Assembly (NCBI GenBank): GCA_014529385.2
Contig: CM043964.1
Coordinates: forward strand, 133,272,420 to 133,336,419
From: Adiantum capillus-veneris
Taxonomy: Eukaryota; Streptophyta; Polypodiopsida; Polypodiales; Pteridaceae
DNA: 64,000 nt
Direction: 5' to 3'
This document shows positions 30,697 through 40,166 of this stretch, one piece after another (position 1 is the first letter of the stretch; each line of letters opens with the position of its first letter). The position numbers and the translations under genes were made by a program. Under the pieces are notes generated by a model. It was not told where the DNA came from and ran no database searches. It worked only from the letters and a program-made list of their open reading frames with translations.

Positions 30697-33603
30697 ATGG
30701 CTTTCTCTTATCCGGAGTTTCATGGAAGAAGTGATGAAGATGTGGAGGACTTTCTGGAAAAGATGGAGGTTGCCTGCATTAGCAACCAGATTCATGAACC
30801 GGCGCAAATGTTACGTCTTCTCCAAATTTGTTTGAAGAGTGATGCACAAGCTTGGTCCAAAGCATTTGAAGAGGAGTTGCGTATGGCTGATCCACCTATA
30901 AGATTGAGTTGGGACAATCTAAGGCATGGATTGGAAGTGGATTTTGTGAAGATAGAAGATCCGGACAAAGTGTGGCAAGAAGTACAAGGTTTGGTGCAAA
31001 AGGAAGGTGAGCCAGTAGATGTGTACATACGTAAGTTCTCATTGGCATGGGAGTGGATGTGCAAGGCCTTAGCACCACAGGTACCCCCGCCTGACATGAT
31101 GAAGAAGGACAGGTTCTTGGCTGGTCTTTGGGAGAATAGACGTTGGAGAGTGGAGCTAAAGAAGCCTAGGACATATGAAGATGCACTAGAGGCAGCAAGG
31201 AACAAAGAGTGGAAGCTGAGGAAAATGAGCCAGTTAGGGGTGGAGTCTTTGCCCACGAGGTCTGAATTTCATCCTATGGACTCTTTACAAGGTCGTATGT
31301 CAGGGGTTCATCATGAACCAGTGGCTCCCGTTACTACTCAGGTTATGCCAGCAGTAGTCACTACAGCAGTGCAAGATGATGGGCTAAGGCAAGACATGAG
31401 GCAAATGGTAGATTTGATGAAGAATCTCAGCCTAAACATGCTAGGTCAAGTGGGAAATAATCGAGGTCGAGGGCGGTTTGCAAATCAGCCAGGAGGTGAA
31501 GAAAGGCCTAGGAATGGTGTTGGACAAAGCAATGGTAGGTTTTGGAGGCAGACGCCCACATGTTATAATTCTGGAGAGTTGGGTCACATCAGCCCGCAAT
31601 GTGATAAGCCACCAAGGATGGGGGGAGACATGTATCCATTGCCAAGACAGGTGCTAACTAGGTCAAATGATTATGGCATCAAAATTAAGGGAGACGAAGG
31701 AACCAGTGGACTAACCCAGGAGGAAAAAGGGAAGATAAAAGTGCTAAGTGTAGTCACCTTGGAGAAGGCATCAAAGCTAGAGGATACATTAGTGATGCCT
31801 ATTGGGAAGAGGACCACAGAGGATAAGGAAGGAAGAAGTGCCCCAGGTCCTAGTAAGAAGAAAGGAAAGAGCCATGAAGGCGAGGATGTCAAGGCCAAGA
31901 GGAAAAGGAGAGCTCGTCGAAAGTTTCATGTTTCAGATTTTCCACTAGGGGATGGGCAATTAAGCTATGACTTGAAGGAGGATCTGACGAGCAGGAAGGT
32001 AGATGTTACTTTTGGGCAGCTTATAGAGATGGTGCCTAAGCTAAAGCGACAGTGGAAGAGGATGGTTAACCCAATGGAGAAAGAGCCAGAGAGAGGTTCA
32101 GTAAAGGTGCTGGCAATGGATGAGCTACCAGACATTTGTCCAATAGTAGATGTGTGGCATAAAAGGAAAAATTTGGGACAAGGTTATGTGGATGGCGGAG
32201 CCCAAATATGCGTCATAACACACTCATGTGTTGAGAAGATAGGTCTCACAGTGGCTGGGGTGTCAGGTTTTCGGATCAGATTGGCAAACCATCAAAAAGT
32301 AAAATGCTTGGGTGTTGTAAAGAGCTTAGAAGTGGAGGCATATGATGCAAAGGCAGTGGTTGATTTTCATGTGATTCCAGCAGGGTTGGGAGCATATCCT
32401 ATTATACTGGGCAGACCATGGTTACGTGCAGTGGGAGCTGTTCAAGATTGGCGACATGGTACAATTAGCCTCTATGGAAAGACAGGTACCAAGAAGCTTT
32501 ACAATATGGACACAAGGAAACGATTAGAGGAGCTTTATGAAGATGAGGATGAGTCTAGTGATGAAGACTCTTCCACGGTGACAGATGAGGATAGTAATAG
32601 CACTACCAGCAGTGATGAGGATGCTGATGTTGCATTTCTTTTGATGGACAAAGAAATCCAGGAGATTGGTTTAGTTGCATTTGCGAATGAGGTTGAAGAT
32701 GAAAGTGAAGAGCCTTATGAAGTGATTGAAGGGCTGATGCAAACCAAGGTTGAGTTGTCAAAGAAGCGGGAATTGTTGCCACAAATGATCAGTGGAGACC
32801 TCTCAGCTATGGAGAAGGATATATATTTTCATATGCTGGCTAGTTTTCCTGATTTGTTCATTACTTCATATGAAGAGATCAGAGGGTTCAAGGGTGAAGA
32901 GATGCATATAGAGCTGAAAGAAGGTGCTAAGCCAGTGCGGAAAAGGATAAGAAGGATGGGTCAAGCGCAAATGGAAGCCTTGCGGGTAGAGGTGGACAAG
33001 TTATTGAAGGCAGGGTTCATAGTTCCAGTGGAGACCACAGAATGGGTGAGTCCAGTTGTAGTCAGTCCAAAGAAGGATGGGAAGTGGAGAATTTGTGTGG
33101 ATTTTAAACCCTTAAATGCAGCCACTAAGAAGAACCCATATCCTCTTCCATTCATCGATCAGGTCTTGGATTCAATGGCAGGTTATGAGAGGTACAGTGT
33201 GTGTGATGGTTTTTCAGGCTATTTTCAATTGAAGATTGCTCTTAAAGACCACACAAAGACAACTTTTATTACGCCATGGGGCTGCTATTGCTACACAGTA
33301 TTGCCATTTGGGTTGTCAAATGGACCTTCCTTCTATCAAGAGAGAGAAAATTGGGTGTTGGAACCATTCATTGGTAGTTGTGTTAAAGCTTTTATGGATG
33401 ACTTCTGTGTCTATAGCAGTAGGGCTGATCACCATGAGAAGCTGCAGATGGTATTGAGAGAGCAAATTGGGTGTTGGAACCATTCATTGGTAGTTGTGTT
33501 AAAGCTTGTATGGATGACTTCTGTGTCTATAGCAGTAGGGCTGATCACCATGAGAAGCTGCAGATGGTATTGGCTCGATATGATGAATGTGGAGGACAAC
33601 TAA
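30697..33603 (+). CDS. gag: G2 gag, protease and RT N-terminal part
   Basis: 968 codons from MAFSYPEFHGRSDEDVEDF. Gag capsid-like domain at about 1-220. The zinc knuckle near residue 287 is CYNSGELGHISPQC, with Ser for the second Cys. A basic region follows. The protease has GYVDGGAQICVIT near 505, Gly in place of the usual Ser/Thr. A very acidic Glu/Asp/Ser stretch lies at about 610-650. RT has EWVSPVVVSPKKDGKWRICV, VCDGFSGYFQL and the active site AFMDDFCVYSS. The frame is lost just after the active site because 116 bases are duplicated (33341-33572). The last 45 or so residues are out-of-frame. Confidence 0.92.
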   Translation: MAFSYPEFHGRSDEDVEDFLEKMEVACISNQIHEPAQMLRLLQICLKSDAQAWSKAFEEELRMADPPIRLSWDNLRHGLEVDFVKIEDPDKVWQEVQGLVQKEGEPVDVYIRKFSLAWEWMCKALAPQVPPPDMMKKDRFLAGLWENRRWRVELKKPRTYEDALEAARNKEWKLRKMSQLGVESLPTRSEFHPMDSLQGRMSGVHHEPVAPVTTQVMPAVVTTAVQDDGLRQDMRQMVDLMKNLSLNMLGQVGNNRGRGRFANQPGGEERPRNGVGQSNGRFWRQTPTCYNSGELGHISPQCDKPPRMGGDMYPLPRQVLTRSNDYGIKIKGDEGTSGLTQEEKGKIKVLSVVTLEKASKLEDTLVMPIGKRTTEDKEGRSAPGPSKKKGKSHEGEDVKAKRKRRARRKFHVSDFPLGDGQLSYDLKEDLTSRKVDVTFGQLIEMVPKLKRQWKRMVNPMEKEPERGSVKVLAMDELPDICPIVDVWHKRKNLGQGYVDGGAQICVITHSCVEKIGLTVAGVSGFRIRLANHQKVKCLGVVKSLEVEAYDAKAVVDFHVIPAGLGAYPIILGRPWLRAVGAVQDWRHGTISLYGKTGTKKLYNMDTRKRLEELYEDEDESSDEDSSTVTDEDSNSTTSSDEDADVAFLLMDKEIQEIGLVAFANEVEDESEEPYEVIEGLMQTKVELSKKRELLPQMISGDLSAMEKDIYFHMLASFPDLFITSYEEIRGFKGEEMHIELKEGAKPVRKRIRRMGQAQMEALRVEVDKLLKAGFIVPVETTEWVSPVVVSPKKDGKWRICVDFKPLNAATKKNPYPLPFIDQVLDSMAGYERYSVCDGFSGYFQLKIALKDHTKTTFITPWGCYCYTVLPFGLSNGPSFYQERENWVLEPFIGSCVKAFMDDFCVYSSRADHHEKLQMVLREQIGCWNHSLVVVLKLVWMTSVSIAVGLITMRSCRWYWLDMMNVEDN
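33341..33572 (+). repeat. 116-base tandem duplication in G2 RT
   Basis: Two head-to-tail copies with period 116: TTGGGTGTTGGAACC at 33351 and again at 33467. Each contains the RT active-site codons (MDDF). 116 is not a multiple of three, which moves the frame from the upstream ORF to the one beginning at 33471. Confidence 0.93.
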
Positions 33604-33872
33604 ATCCAAAGAAATGTCATCTAGCACAGCCAAGGGTGAAGTTATTGGGCCATATGGTGTCAGAAAATGGCATTGAGGCTGATCCAGATAAGGTGAAGTC
33701 TATTATTCTTCTTCCATCACCTATGAGTACAAAGCAATTGGCAACCTTTATACACAAAGTGAAGTACATGGAACGGTTTATTCCATTGTCTTCGCAGCTT
33801 CTTTATCCATTACAGCAAGTGGCAAAGCATGATCCATTGCAATGGGATGACAAGTGTGAAGAAGTGTTTTAA
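33471..33872 (+). pseudogene. G2 RT C-terminal part, after the duplication
   Basis: Repeats the active site (ACMDDFCVYSS, Phe to Cys before MDD) and continues normally: GGQLNPKKCHLAQPRVKLLG and VKYMERFIPL. Ends at TAA 33870-33872, in phase with the next frame, so this is a single nonsense change. Confidence 0.9.
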
Positions 33873-33875
33873 GAG

Positions 33876-36164
33876 GTGAAAGAGGTGTTAGGGGGGTTGC
33901 CAGCCATGCAGGCTCCTGATTGGGAGAAATTTTTTTATGTAAATCCATCAGTAGGGGATGATGCCATTGGAGCCATGCTATTGCAAAAGGGGAAGGGCAG
34001 CCATTATATGAGGCAAGTGTATTGTGCAAGCCGAGTGAAGTTGGTAGCGGAGAGAAAGTTATCAGAAGTAGAGCCAATGATGGCCAGTGTAATATTTGCT
34101 TGTCGACGATTTTGTCATTACTTGCTACCACGGCCTTTTGTTTTCTTGACAAGTTATGCCTTTTTGCCACAGTTAATTAATGGTATTAACATGTCAAATG
34201 TGGTGAAGAAATGGGTAATTGAGCTGCAAGAGTTTGAGTTCTCTTTTCTAGTGGAAGATAGTACAAGGGCTACCCTAGCTGATTTGTTGACCTACAAGGA
34301 GAATCCCCTTATTGTTAAGGAAGAGGTGGTGAGAAAGGTAGTTGAAGAAGTTCCACAGATCAGCAATGCACATGTGTTGTTCTTTGATGGTTCATACAGA
34401 AAGAGCCACGATGCAGCTTCAGGGGGTATAGCACTTTATGATCCAGAGGGGAAGCTAGTATGCATGAGAGGGTTCAAATTGGATGCGCATAGTAGCAATG
34501 AGGCTGAATATGCTACATTGGAAGCCGGATTACACATTTGTTTGAAGCATGGGGTTCTAAGGTTGAGCATAAAAGGTGATGCCTTGTTAGTGGTGAAGCA
34601 AGTGCTGGGTGTGTGGAAGAGCAAGAACACCTCATTGAAGGAAATGTGCTTTAGAATTAAAGGCCTGTTAAAAAAGTTTGAAGCATGGAGCATCAGACAC
34701 ATTGAACATGCTCTAAATGGAGAGGCACATGAAGCAACTCAAGGCATGATTGGGGAGCTATTCGTGTTGAGGACCAATTTACCTCTTTATCATGGCCAGG
34801 AAAGTCTGGCTCAAGAAGAGGAGTTTTTGCTAACAGGAATCATTCCAAAGGAGATTCAGAAGTCTAAGAAGTATGGCTTTGTGCGTAGAGCATACAGGTA
34901 CAAATTGATTGGTGATGTCTTATACATGAAAGGGGCTGATCTCGTGTTGAGACGTGTACCTTGGCGGGAGGAGCTTTACAGAGTGTTGGAAGAGAATCAT
35001 GAAGGTGCATGTGGTGGCCATTTTGCTCTAAAGATCACCTTGCATAAGATTTTGCAAGAGGGATATATATGTCCTAGTTTGCACAAGGATGTTCACCATT
35101 GGTGTAGGTCTTGCAATAGGTGTCAAGCATTTGGGAAGAGAGTGTTGAAGCCAGAGCTACGAAAAACCATTATGGCGTTTGATATGTTTGAAAAGGGGGG
35201 GATTGATGCAATAGGCCCATTACCTATCACAAGCAGGGGCAAAAGCTATATTTTGACGGCAGTGGACTATCTTTCTAGATGGGAAGAGGCTATAGCAGTA
35301 AAACAGATCACTGCAAAGGATGTGGCAAAATTTGTGTATGATGAAATATGTTGCAAGTTTGGGGTGCCATTAGAGCTACTTTCAGATAAGGGGCCAGGAT
35401 TTAGAGCTAAACTGCTAGACTTCTTATGCGCAAAGATGAAGATTAGGCACCAACATACCACTCCTTATTACCCGCAGTGTAATGGCTTAAATGAAAGATT
35501 CAATGGTGAGTTGGTACAAATTCTTCCTAAAGTGACAGAGCACCAAGGAAAGAATTGGGATTTGGAATTGCCTAGTGCATTATGGGCTTACCGTACTTCG
35601 GTGAAGACAGGTACAGGGTTTACTCCATTTCATTTGGTGTATGGAAAAGAAGCACTATTGCCTGTGGAAGTAGAGTTGCCTGCGGTCAAGATGTTAGAGA
35701 GGTTGCTTGGGCCGCCTAGTGATGCATTCAAAGAGAGGCTCTTGCAGTTACAAGAGGTCCAGTTGGATAGGATGAGCGCATTGGAGCATTATGGGCAGAT
35801 GCAGGATAAGGCTTTGGCAAAGATAAATGAACAGGTCAAAAGTAAGGGTATCAAGAAACATGACTTGGTTTTACGCTACAACAGTAAGCTGGACAACACC
35901 TTTCAAAAGAAGTTTCAAATTAAGTGGGAAGGCCCTTTCAAGGTAGTGGAGTGTTTTCCAAATGGCACATATCAGCTGGCTAACCTGGATGGTGTTCTAC
36001 ATAAGTCAAGGGTAAATGGGTTGCGTCTTAAATTGTATCATGCTAGATTGATGATGGTGGAGCAAGATGAGCTGTCTGTGGATCCAGCAGTGTTGGTGAG
36101 GGATAAGGAGACCTGTGATGCGGCGAGTCTCATCTCTCTCTTTGTTGCTGCTGATCATGAATGA
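33876..36164 (+). CDS. pol: G2 RNase H, archaeal-type RNase H, integrase
   Basis: 762 codons. The first RNase H at about 15-100 lacks catalytic residues (YVNPSVG with Asn for Asp; LTSYAF with no Asp). The second at about 165-290 has Asp171 (FFDGSY), Glu211 (NEAEY) and Asp235, but the fourth position is His285 (NGEAHEAT) where G1 has Asp612. Integrase: zinc site His375, His382, Cys413, Cys416; catalytic Asp444, Asp504, Glu540 with spacing 35; GPF-like module IKWEGPFKVVE near 680. Ends 28 bases before the 3' LTR. Confidence 0.92.
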   Translation: MKEVLGGLPAMQAPDWEKFFYVNPSVGDDAIGAMLLQKGKGSHYMRQVYCASRVKLVAERKLSEVEPMMASVIFACRRFCHYLLPRPFVFLTSYAFLPQLINGINMSNVVKKWVIELQEFEFSFLVEDSTRATLADLLTYKENPLIVKEEVVRKVVEEVPQISNAHVLFFDGSYRKSHDAASGGIALYDPEGKLVCMRGFKLDAHSSNEAEYATLEAGLHICLKHGVLRLSIKGDALLVVKQVLGVWKSKNTSLKEMCFRIKGLLKKFEAWSIRHIEHALNGEAHEATQGMIGELFVLRTNLPLYHGQESLAQEEEFLLTGIIPKEIQKSKKYGFVRRAYRYKLIGDVLYMKGADLVLRRVPWREELYRVLEENHEGACGGHFALKITLHKILQEGYICPSLHKDVHHWCRSCNRCQAFGKRVLKPELRKTIMAFDMFEKGGIDAIGPLPITSRGKSYILTAVDYLSRWEEAIAVKQITAKDVAKFVYDEICCKFGVPLELLSDKGPGFRAKLLDFLCAKMKIRHQHTTPYYPQCNGLNERFNGELVQILPKVTEHQGKNWDLELPSALWAYRTSVKTGTGFTPFHLVYGKEALLPVEVELPAVKMLERLLGPPSDAFKERLLQLQEVQLDRMSALEHYGQMQDKALAKINEQVKSKGIKKHDLVLRYNSKLDNTFQKKFQIKWEGPFKVVECFPNGTYQLANLDGVLHKSRVNGLRLKLYHARLMMVEQDELSVDPAVLVRDKETCDAASLISLFVAADHE

Positions 36165-36192
36165 TCTAGCAGGCTAGGGGATGGGCAAATTA

Positions 36193-37341
36193 TGTCAGGA
36201 GTTTTTTGGAGCAAGGGATTGCGCATATGTACATACACATGCATGGTGCATCGAATAAAGGATTGCCCAATTTCCATAGCCAGGTGGTTACGTGGGGCCC
36301 ACATGTGTACAGGTAGGACATCATGTACATAGTGCAGCGATTTTCACTATCACCAGTACCAATATGTTTTTTCTACAATAAGGAGGAGTTTATAGCGCCT
36401 AAAACTTCTTGAGGAAGCTATCCGCGGGCCGACGACATGAGGTCAGCAGGTGCGTCAGATGGCATCTAGTGGCGTCAGGAGGGCGAACGAGGTCAATATT
36501 TGCACGCGGATGAGGACGGACACAACGTGGGTGTTTTCTTGTGAGAGTTATGCAGAAAGGTCATCATTAGGACCACTTTTTGGGGCCACTTCAGGTGGTG
36601 GCGAGATGCATTATTGGAAAAAAGCTGAGTGCCAGGTGTGCGAATGATGCAAAAAGGTGACAACTATGCACTACGAGGTCAGTTTTTGGCCTGTTCGGGG
36701 TCCGTTTGAGGTCATCTAAAAGGCCAAGGGTGCCCAAGTAATAAAGCTAAGTGTGGGAACTGAAAAAACAGAGAGAAGACCAGAAAAAACGTGGAGAAGA
36801 GAGGAGGAACAGCCGCAGGTGTGTTTTTGCTCATTTTGGAGCCTGTTTTGGCCGTAAACTGCTCATCCGAGGTCGGATTAGAGCACTTTGACATTGTAGA
36901 CTGGGGTTTTTGGCCGTTCCGGACGCGATGGCGCTGTCCATTTTGCCAAATTCCTCACTCTTTTCCTGCTATTTTTCTGTGTAAGTTTCTCCTATGAGCG
37001 AAGTTTCTGCTCTAGTTTGTGATTGTATCTGGCTTATTTTACCCATATTGTGTGAGCTATTTGCCCCATTGGTGTTGGCCCAAGCTCAATTGTATCTAAA
37101 CATCAGAAATTCTCCTCTTTTGTGCTGAGTTTTTTGGGTGTGTATGTGTGTGTGTCTCTGTGTGGACTGGGCAAGTGGATAGTCTCTCTGCTCTCACTCT
37201 AGAGGTGTGTTCCTTGTCTCGACCAGGTGTGTTGTCTAAGCCGAGTGGTGCCCCATAGTGTGTGTGTGTGTGTGTGTATCTTCCCAAGAGTGTGTGTCGG
37301 GTCATTATAGAGGCGCTGTGTGTGTTTTCATCCCGCTCACA
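36193..37341 (+). repeat. 3' LTR of G2
   Basis: 1149 bases, partner of 28507-29646. The GT tract near 37259-37277 is longer than in the 5' copy. Followed by ATGT. Confidence 0.92.
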
Positions 37342-37493
37342 ATGTACTTTGAAGATGCAGCCTCTCTACTTGTTGGGGAGGAATTTTATTTTCCTGTGTG
37401 GATATTGCCATCCTGTGTGGATACCAACTTATCATCTTGTGTGGATATTGCATCTTCAGTACTTTGTCATAGTCCAAACCTCAAGGGGAGGAT
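37342..37493 (+). pseudogene. Old copia remnant, 3' end and purine tract
   Basis: Right flank of G2, the continuation of 28289-28506. It has no recognised coding domain, but it ends in CCTCAAGGGGAGGAT followed by TGTAAACTGAG, the purine-tract/LTR junction typical of copia elements. Nearly all of pol is missing, so the outer element was already a deletion derivative. Confidence 0.45.
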
Positions 37494-37716
37494 TGTAAAC
37501 TGAGCTTTGTCATTAAGTGTGAGTCAAGGAGAGAAGAGTGGAATTATCCCACATGCTGTGGAGCAAGGCTATAGATCTACTTAAAGCACATTTTCATGAA
37601 TGAAAAAACACAGTTGTATTTTGCACTACGTGCTTGTCTATGGTGAGCTTGTGCTAAGCTAAGTCAATACTCAAGATTGTGTTTATGAGTCCAAGATAAT
37701 TCTATCTTGGACTATG
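37494..37716 (+). repeat. Probable 3' LTR of the old copia remnant
   Basis: Starts TGTAAACTGAG directly after a purine tract. It ends somewhere near a perfect inverted repeat (AGTCCAAGATA, loop ATTC, TATCTTGGACT at about 37690-37715). No partner LTR was found, so the right border is a guess. Confidence 0.4.
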
Positions 37717-38386
37717 TTTCTCTTTCATCCACCCTAGCTAGCATGATCCCATTCCTAACATCATCAAGAGGCCTCCTAAGATCTCTCTCCTCTTGGAGAG
37801 GAAGGGAAATCCCATAAGCACGAAGTTGTTGAGTAACTTCAGCTTGCAAAGCAAGGTTCCCCATAGCTTGCTGCAACCTAGTAAACAAGATAATTGAAAA
37901 ACATGGGGACATCATCATTTACACCTTCATGTGCAAAATCAAAGTTATCAATGTTCATTCTACTCTCTTGGTTATTGTCAGCCATGCTAATTATATTTAT
38001 GTGTCTACTTAATGTATTCTTTGGCAATTCAAAACCTTAGTTGCTACTCCTCTTAGCCCTTGAAAATCAACACTTAAGTATCTACACGCACGGCTCGAAT
38101 TGGTTAATTATAGAGAGTAGTGGATTGGGTCTAATATTGCATCATTGTCAAGGGCTAGATCCTTTTGACCTTCTTATGGCTCAATAACGGGAAAGCTGTA
38201 AGAAAGTCTAAAAAGACCACATTATTAAGACCAAAGCTCATGAGGTGTGCACCATATCCCACATAGTGGCCTCAACAAAATCGATTATAGATCCCAGTCC
38301 CACATACCCTAATATAATCAACAAAATCAACCATTAATAGTCTACTTAAGTACCTCTCTTCTTAAGCAAGAAAAGAGAAACCAAAT
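37717..38386 (-). pseudogene. Ty3/gypsy-like family R, gag 5' part
   Basis: Minus strand, downstream of a primer-binding site. MADNNQESRMNIDNFDFAHE begins near 37985 and stops after about 35 codons. An overlapping frame (37712-37918) continues MGNLALQAEVTQQLRAYG and EERDLRRPLDDVRNG. The layout LTR, primer site, leader, short Met-starting acidic frame is that of a retrotransposon gag start. I cannot assign the clade. The remainder of the element is missing at the left. Confidence 0.45.
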
Positions 38387-38398
38387 GCTCTGATATCA
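38387..38398 (-). other. Primer-binding site of family R
   Basis: Minus strand TGATATCAGAGC, one base off TGGTATCAGAGC, immediately inside the LTR-like sequence that begins TGTAATGG at 38400. Confidence 0.7.
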
Positions 38399-38399
38399 A

Positions 38400-39420
38400 T
38401 GTAATGGAAATGGCCTATGAACTTCAAAAATAATGGAATTAAGAGAAGTAGAGTGAGTGTTTTTGTGAGATTACTTAAAGAACATACAGAGTGAACTTAA
38501 TCAATGGTAGCAACATAAACATAGTACTTAAGTAACTTGGCATGAACAATACTTTTGCAAGAGAGTATTAGAGAACATGACAATAGTTGAGGACCGGACT
38601 TACTTGGAGCCGGTGGTCCCCCTCTAAAAGGCGTTTGTATTATAGATTCTTCCATCAAGAGAGAGTCAGAACAATACAATCTTTGTGTTCTTTGTGACCT
38701 AGGTGATGAAATGAATATGGAAAGCTTCATGCATCACGAGCATAGCATAAACTTTGCAAAAAGCATTAACTATCCCAAGCCTCAGTCCCAAGGCCTCAAA
38801 AAACTTCAAAGGTGGACAGATCTAGCGGGGAATGAGGGTGGGGAAGAGGAAGATGAAACATTCCATAGGAGAAAGAAGTAGTTCCTCACTTATTATCACT
38901 CTTCTTGCTAGCATAAATAATAGCATAGTAATGAAGATGGAGAAGATGACAAGCTTAAGCATTGAAGCATGGATCTTGGTTGGATTTTCATTCCATAGCC
39001 AAGAGTGTTGGTGTAGGCTCTCAACTTATCTAATAGCTTGGAGAAGGACATGGAGCTCTTGCACTTTGCACTTCACACAATGAGAGTGTGTGTGGGAGAG
39101 TATACCCCCAAGCAACCCCCCTTTTTACTTCGGTCGACCCCCTCCCTTGTAGCTACTGCTTGAAGCTCATTGGACCCCTCCAGGCCTATATAGCCAATCA
39201 CATGCAAGAGGCATATCAAGCAACAAGGGTAGCCTTGGGACAAGTGTCCCCCTTTCCCCTTTGAGAGAGAGAAATTGATAAATACAGAAACAATTAATTA
39301 AATTAACTAATCTATCATATTGGACCCCTTGGGAGGCCAACCAATAGGCTTTAGGCACACCATGAGGGCAACATGGGTAGGGGCTTGACATGTGTCCTTG
39401 CTGTCTTTTGAGGCTTGGGC

Positions 39421-39516
<96 letters not shown>

Positions 39517-39607
39517 CTCTCATCCCCCTAGCTTTAGGGCTCGCTCCATCTCTTGTAGGCATGTTGTTGGCTTTTGGAACAGGGCACCTTAGTCAGCAAG
39601 CATGACA
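38400..39607 (-). repeat. Family R LTR, tandem unit 1
   Basis: Begins TGTAATGGAAATGGCC, contains a TTACTTGGAGCCGGTGGTCCCCC-like block (38600), ends ...GCATGACA, and is followed at once by a second unit. Contains a GT microsatellite of about 90 bases (39424-39514). Confidence 0.75.
39424..39514. repeat. (GT)n microsatellite
   Basis: Pure GT dinucleotide tract of about 90 bases inside unit 1. The homologous tract in unit 2 lies at 40015-40070. Confidence 0.95.
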
Positions 39608-40011
39608 TGTAATGGAAATGGCCTATGAACTTTGAGAATAGCTGAATTAAGAGAATTAGAGTGAGCATGTTTGTGATATTACTTTGAGAAGATAGAGGGT
39701 GAACTTAATTGATGGTAGCAACATAAATATAATACTTAATTGACTTGGCTCATGCTTGAAGCTCATTGGACCCCTCATGCCTAGCCGATCAGATGCAAGA
39801 GGCATATCAAGCAACAAGGGTAGCCTTGGGACAAGTGTCCCCCTTTCCCCTTTGAGAGAGAGGAATTGATAAATGCAAAAACATTTAATTAAATTAACTA
39901 ATCTATCTTGGACCCCTTGGGAGGCCAACTAATAGGCTTTAGCACACCATGAGGGCAACATGGGTAGGGCTTGACATGTGTCCTTGCTGCCTCTTGAGGC
40001 TTGGGCTTACC

Positions 40012-40072
<61 letters not shown>

Positions 40073-40166
40073 CTCTCTCATCCTCCTAGCTTTAGGGCTT
40101 GCTCCCTCTCTTGTAGGCATGTTGTTGACTTTTGGAACACAAGCACCTTAGTCAGCAAGCATGACA
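39608..40166 (-). repeat. Family R LTR, tandem unit 2 (internally deleted)
   Basis: Starts TGTAATGGAAATGGCC directly after unit 1. Compared with unit 1, about 600 bases are missing after 39745 (the TTACTTGGAG block is gone). GT tract at 40015-40070. Ends ...GCATGACA. Confidence 0.75.

Larger units (their letters stand above)
28507..37341 (+). mobile_element. Tat-type Ty3/gypsy element G2
   Basis: LTRs 28507-29646 and 36193-37341 (TGTCAGG...CTCACA), primer-binding site at 29653, purine tract GGCTAGGGGATGGGCAAATTA before the right LTR, and a 4-base duplication ATGT (28503-28506 and 37342-37345). Coding order: small upstream ORF, gag, protease, RT, RNase H, second RNase H, integrase. It is related to G1 but clearly a different family (LTRs unrelated). 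The LTRs differ at roughly two dozen sites by my count, so G2 is somewhat older than G1. Lesions: a stop in the small ORF, a 116-base tandem duplication in RT, and a TAA at 33870. Confidence 0.93.

Noticed and set aside
39167-39605. Frames of 131 and 71 codons on opposite strands
   Set aside because: Thr-His and Cys-Val runs from the GT microsatellite.
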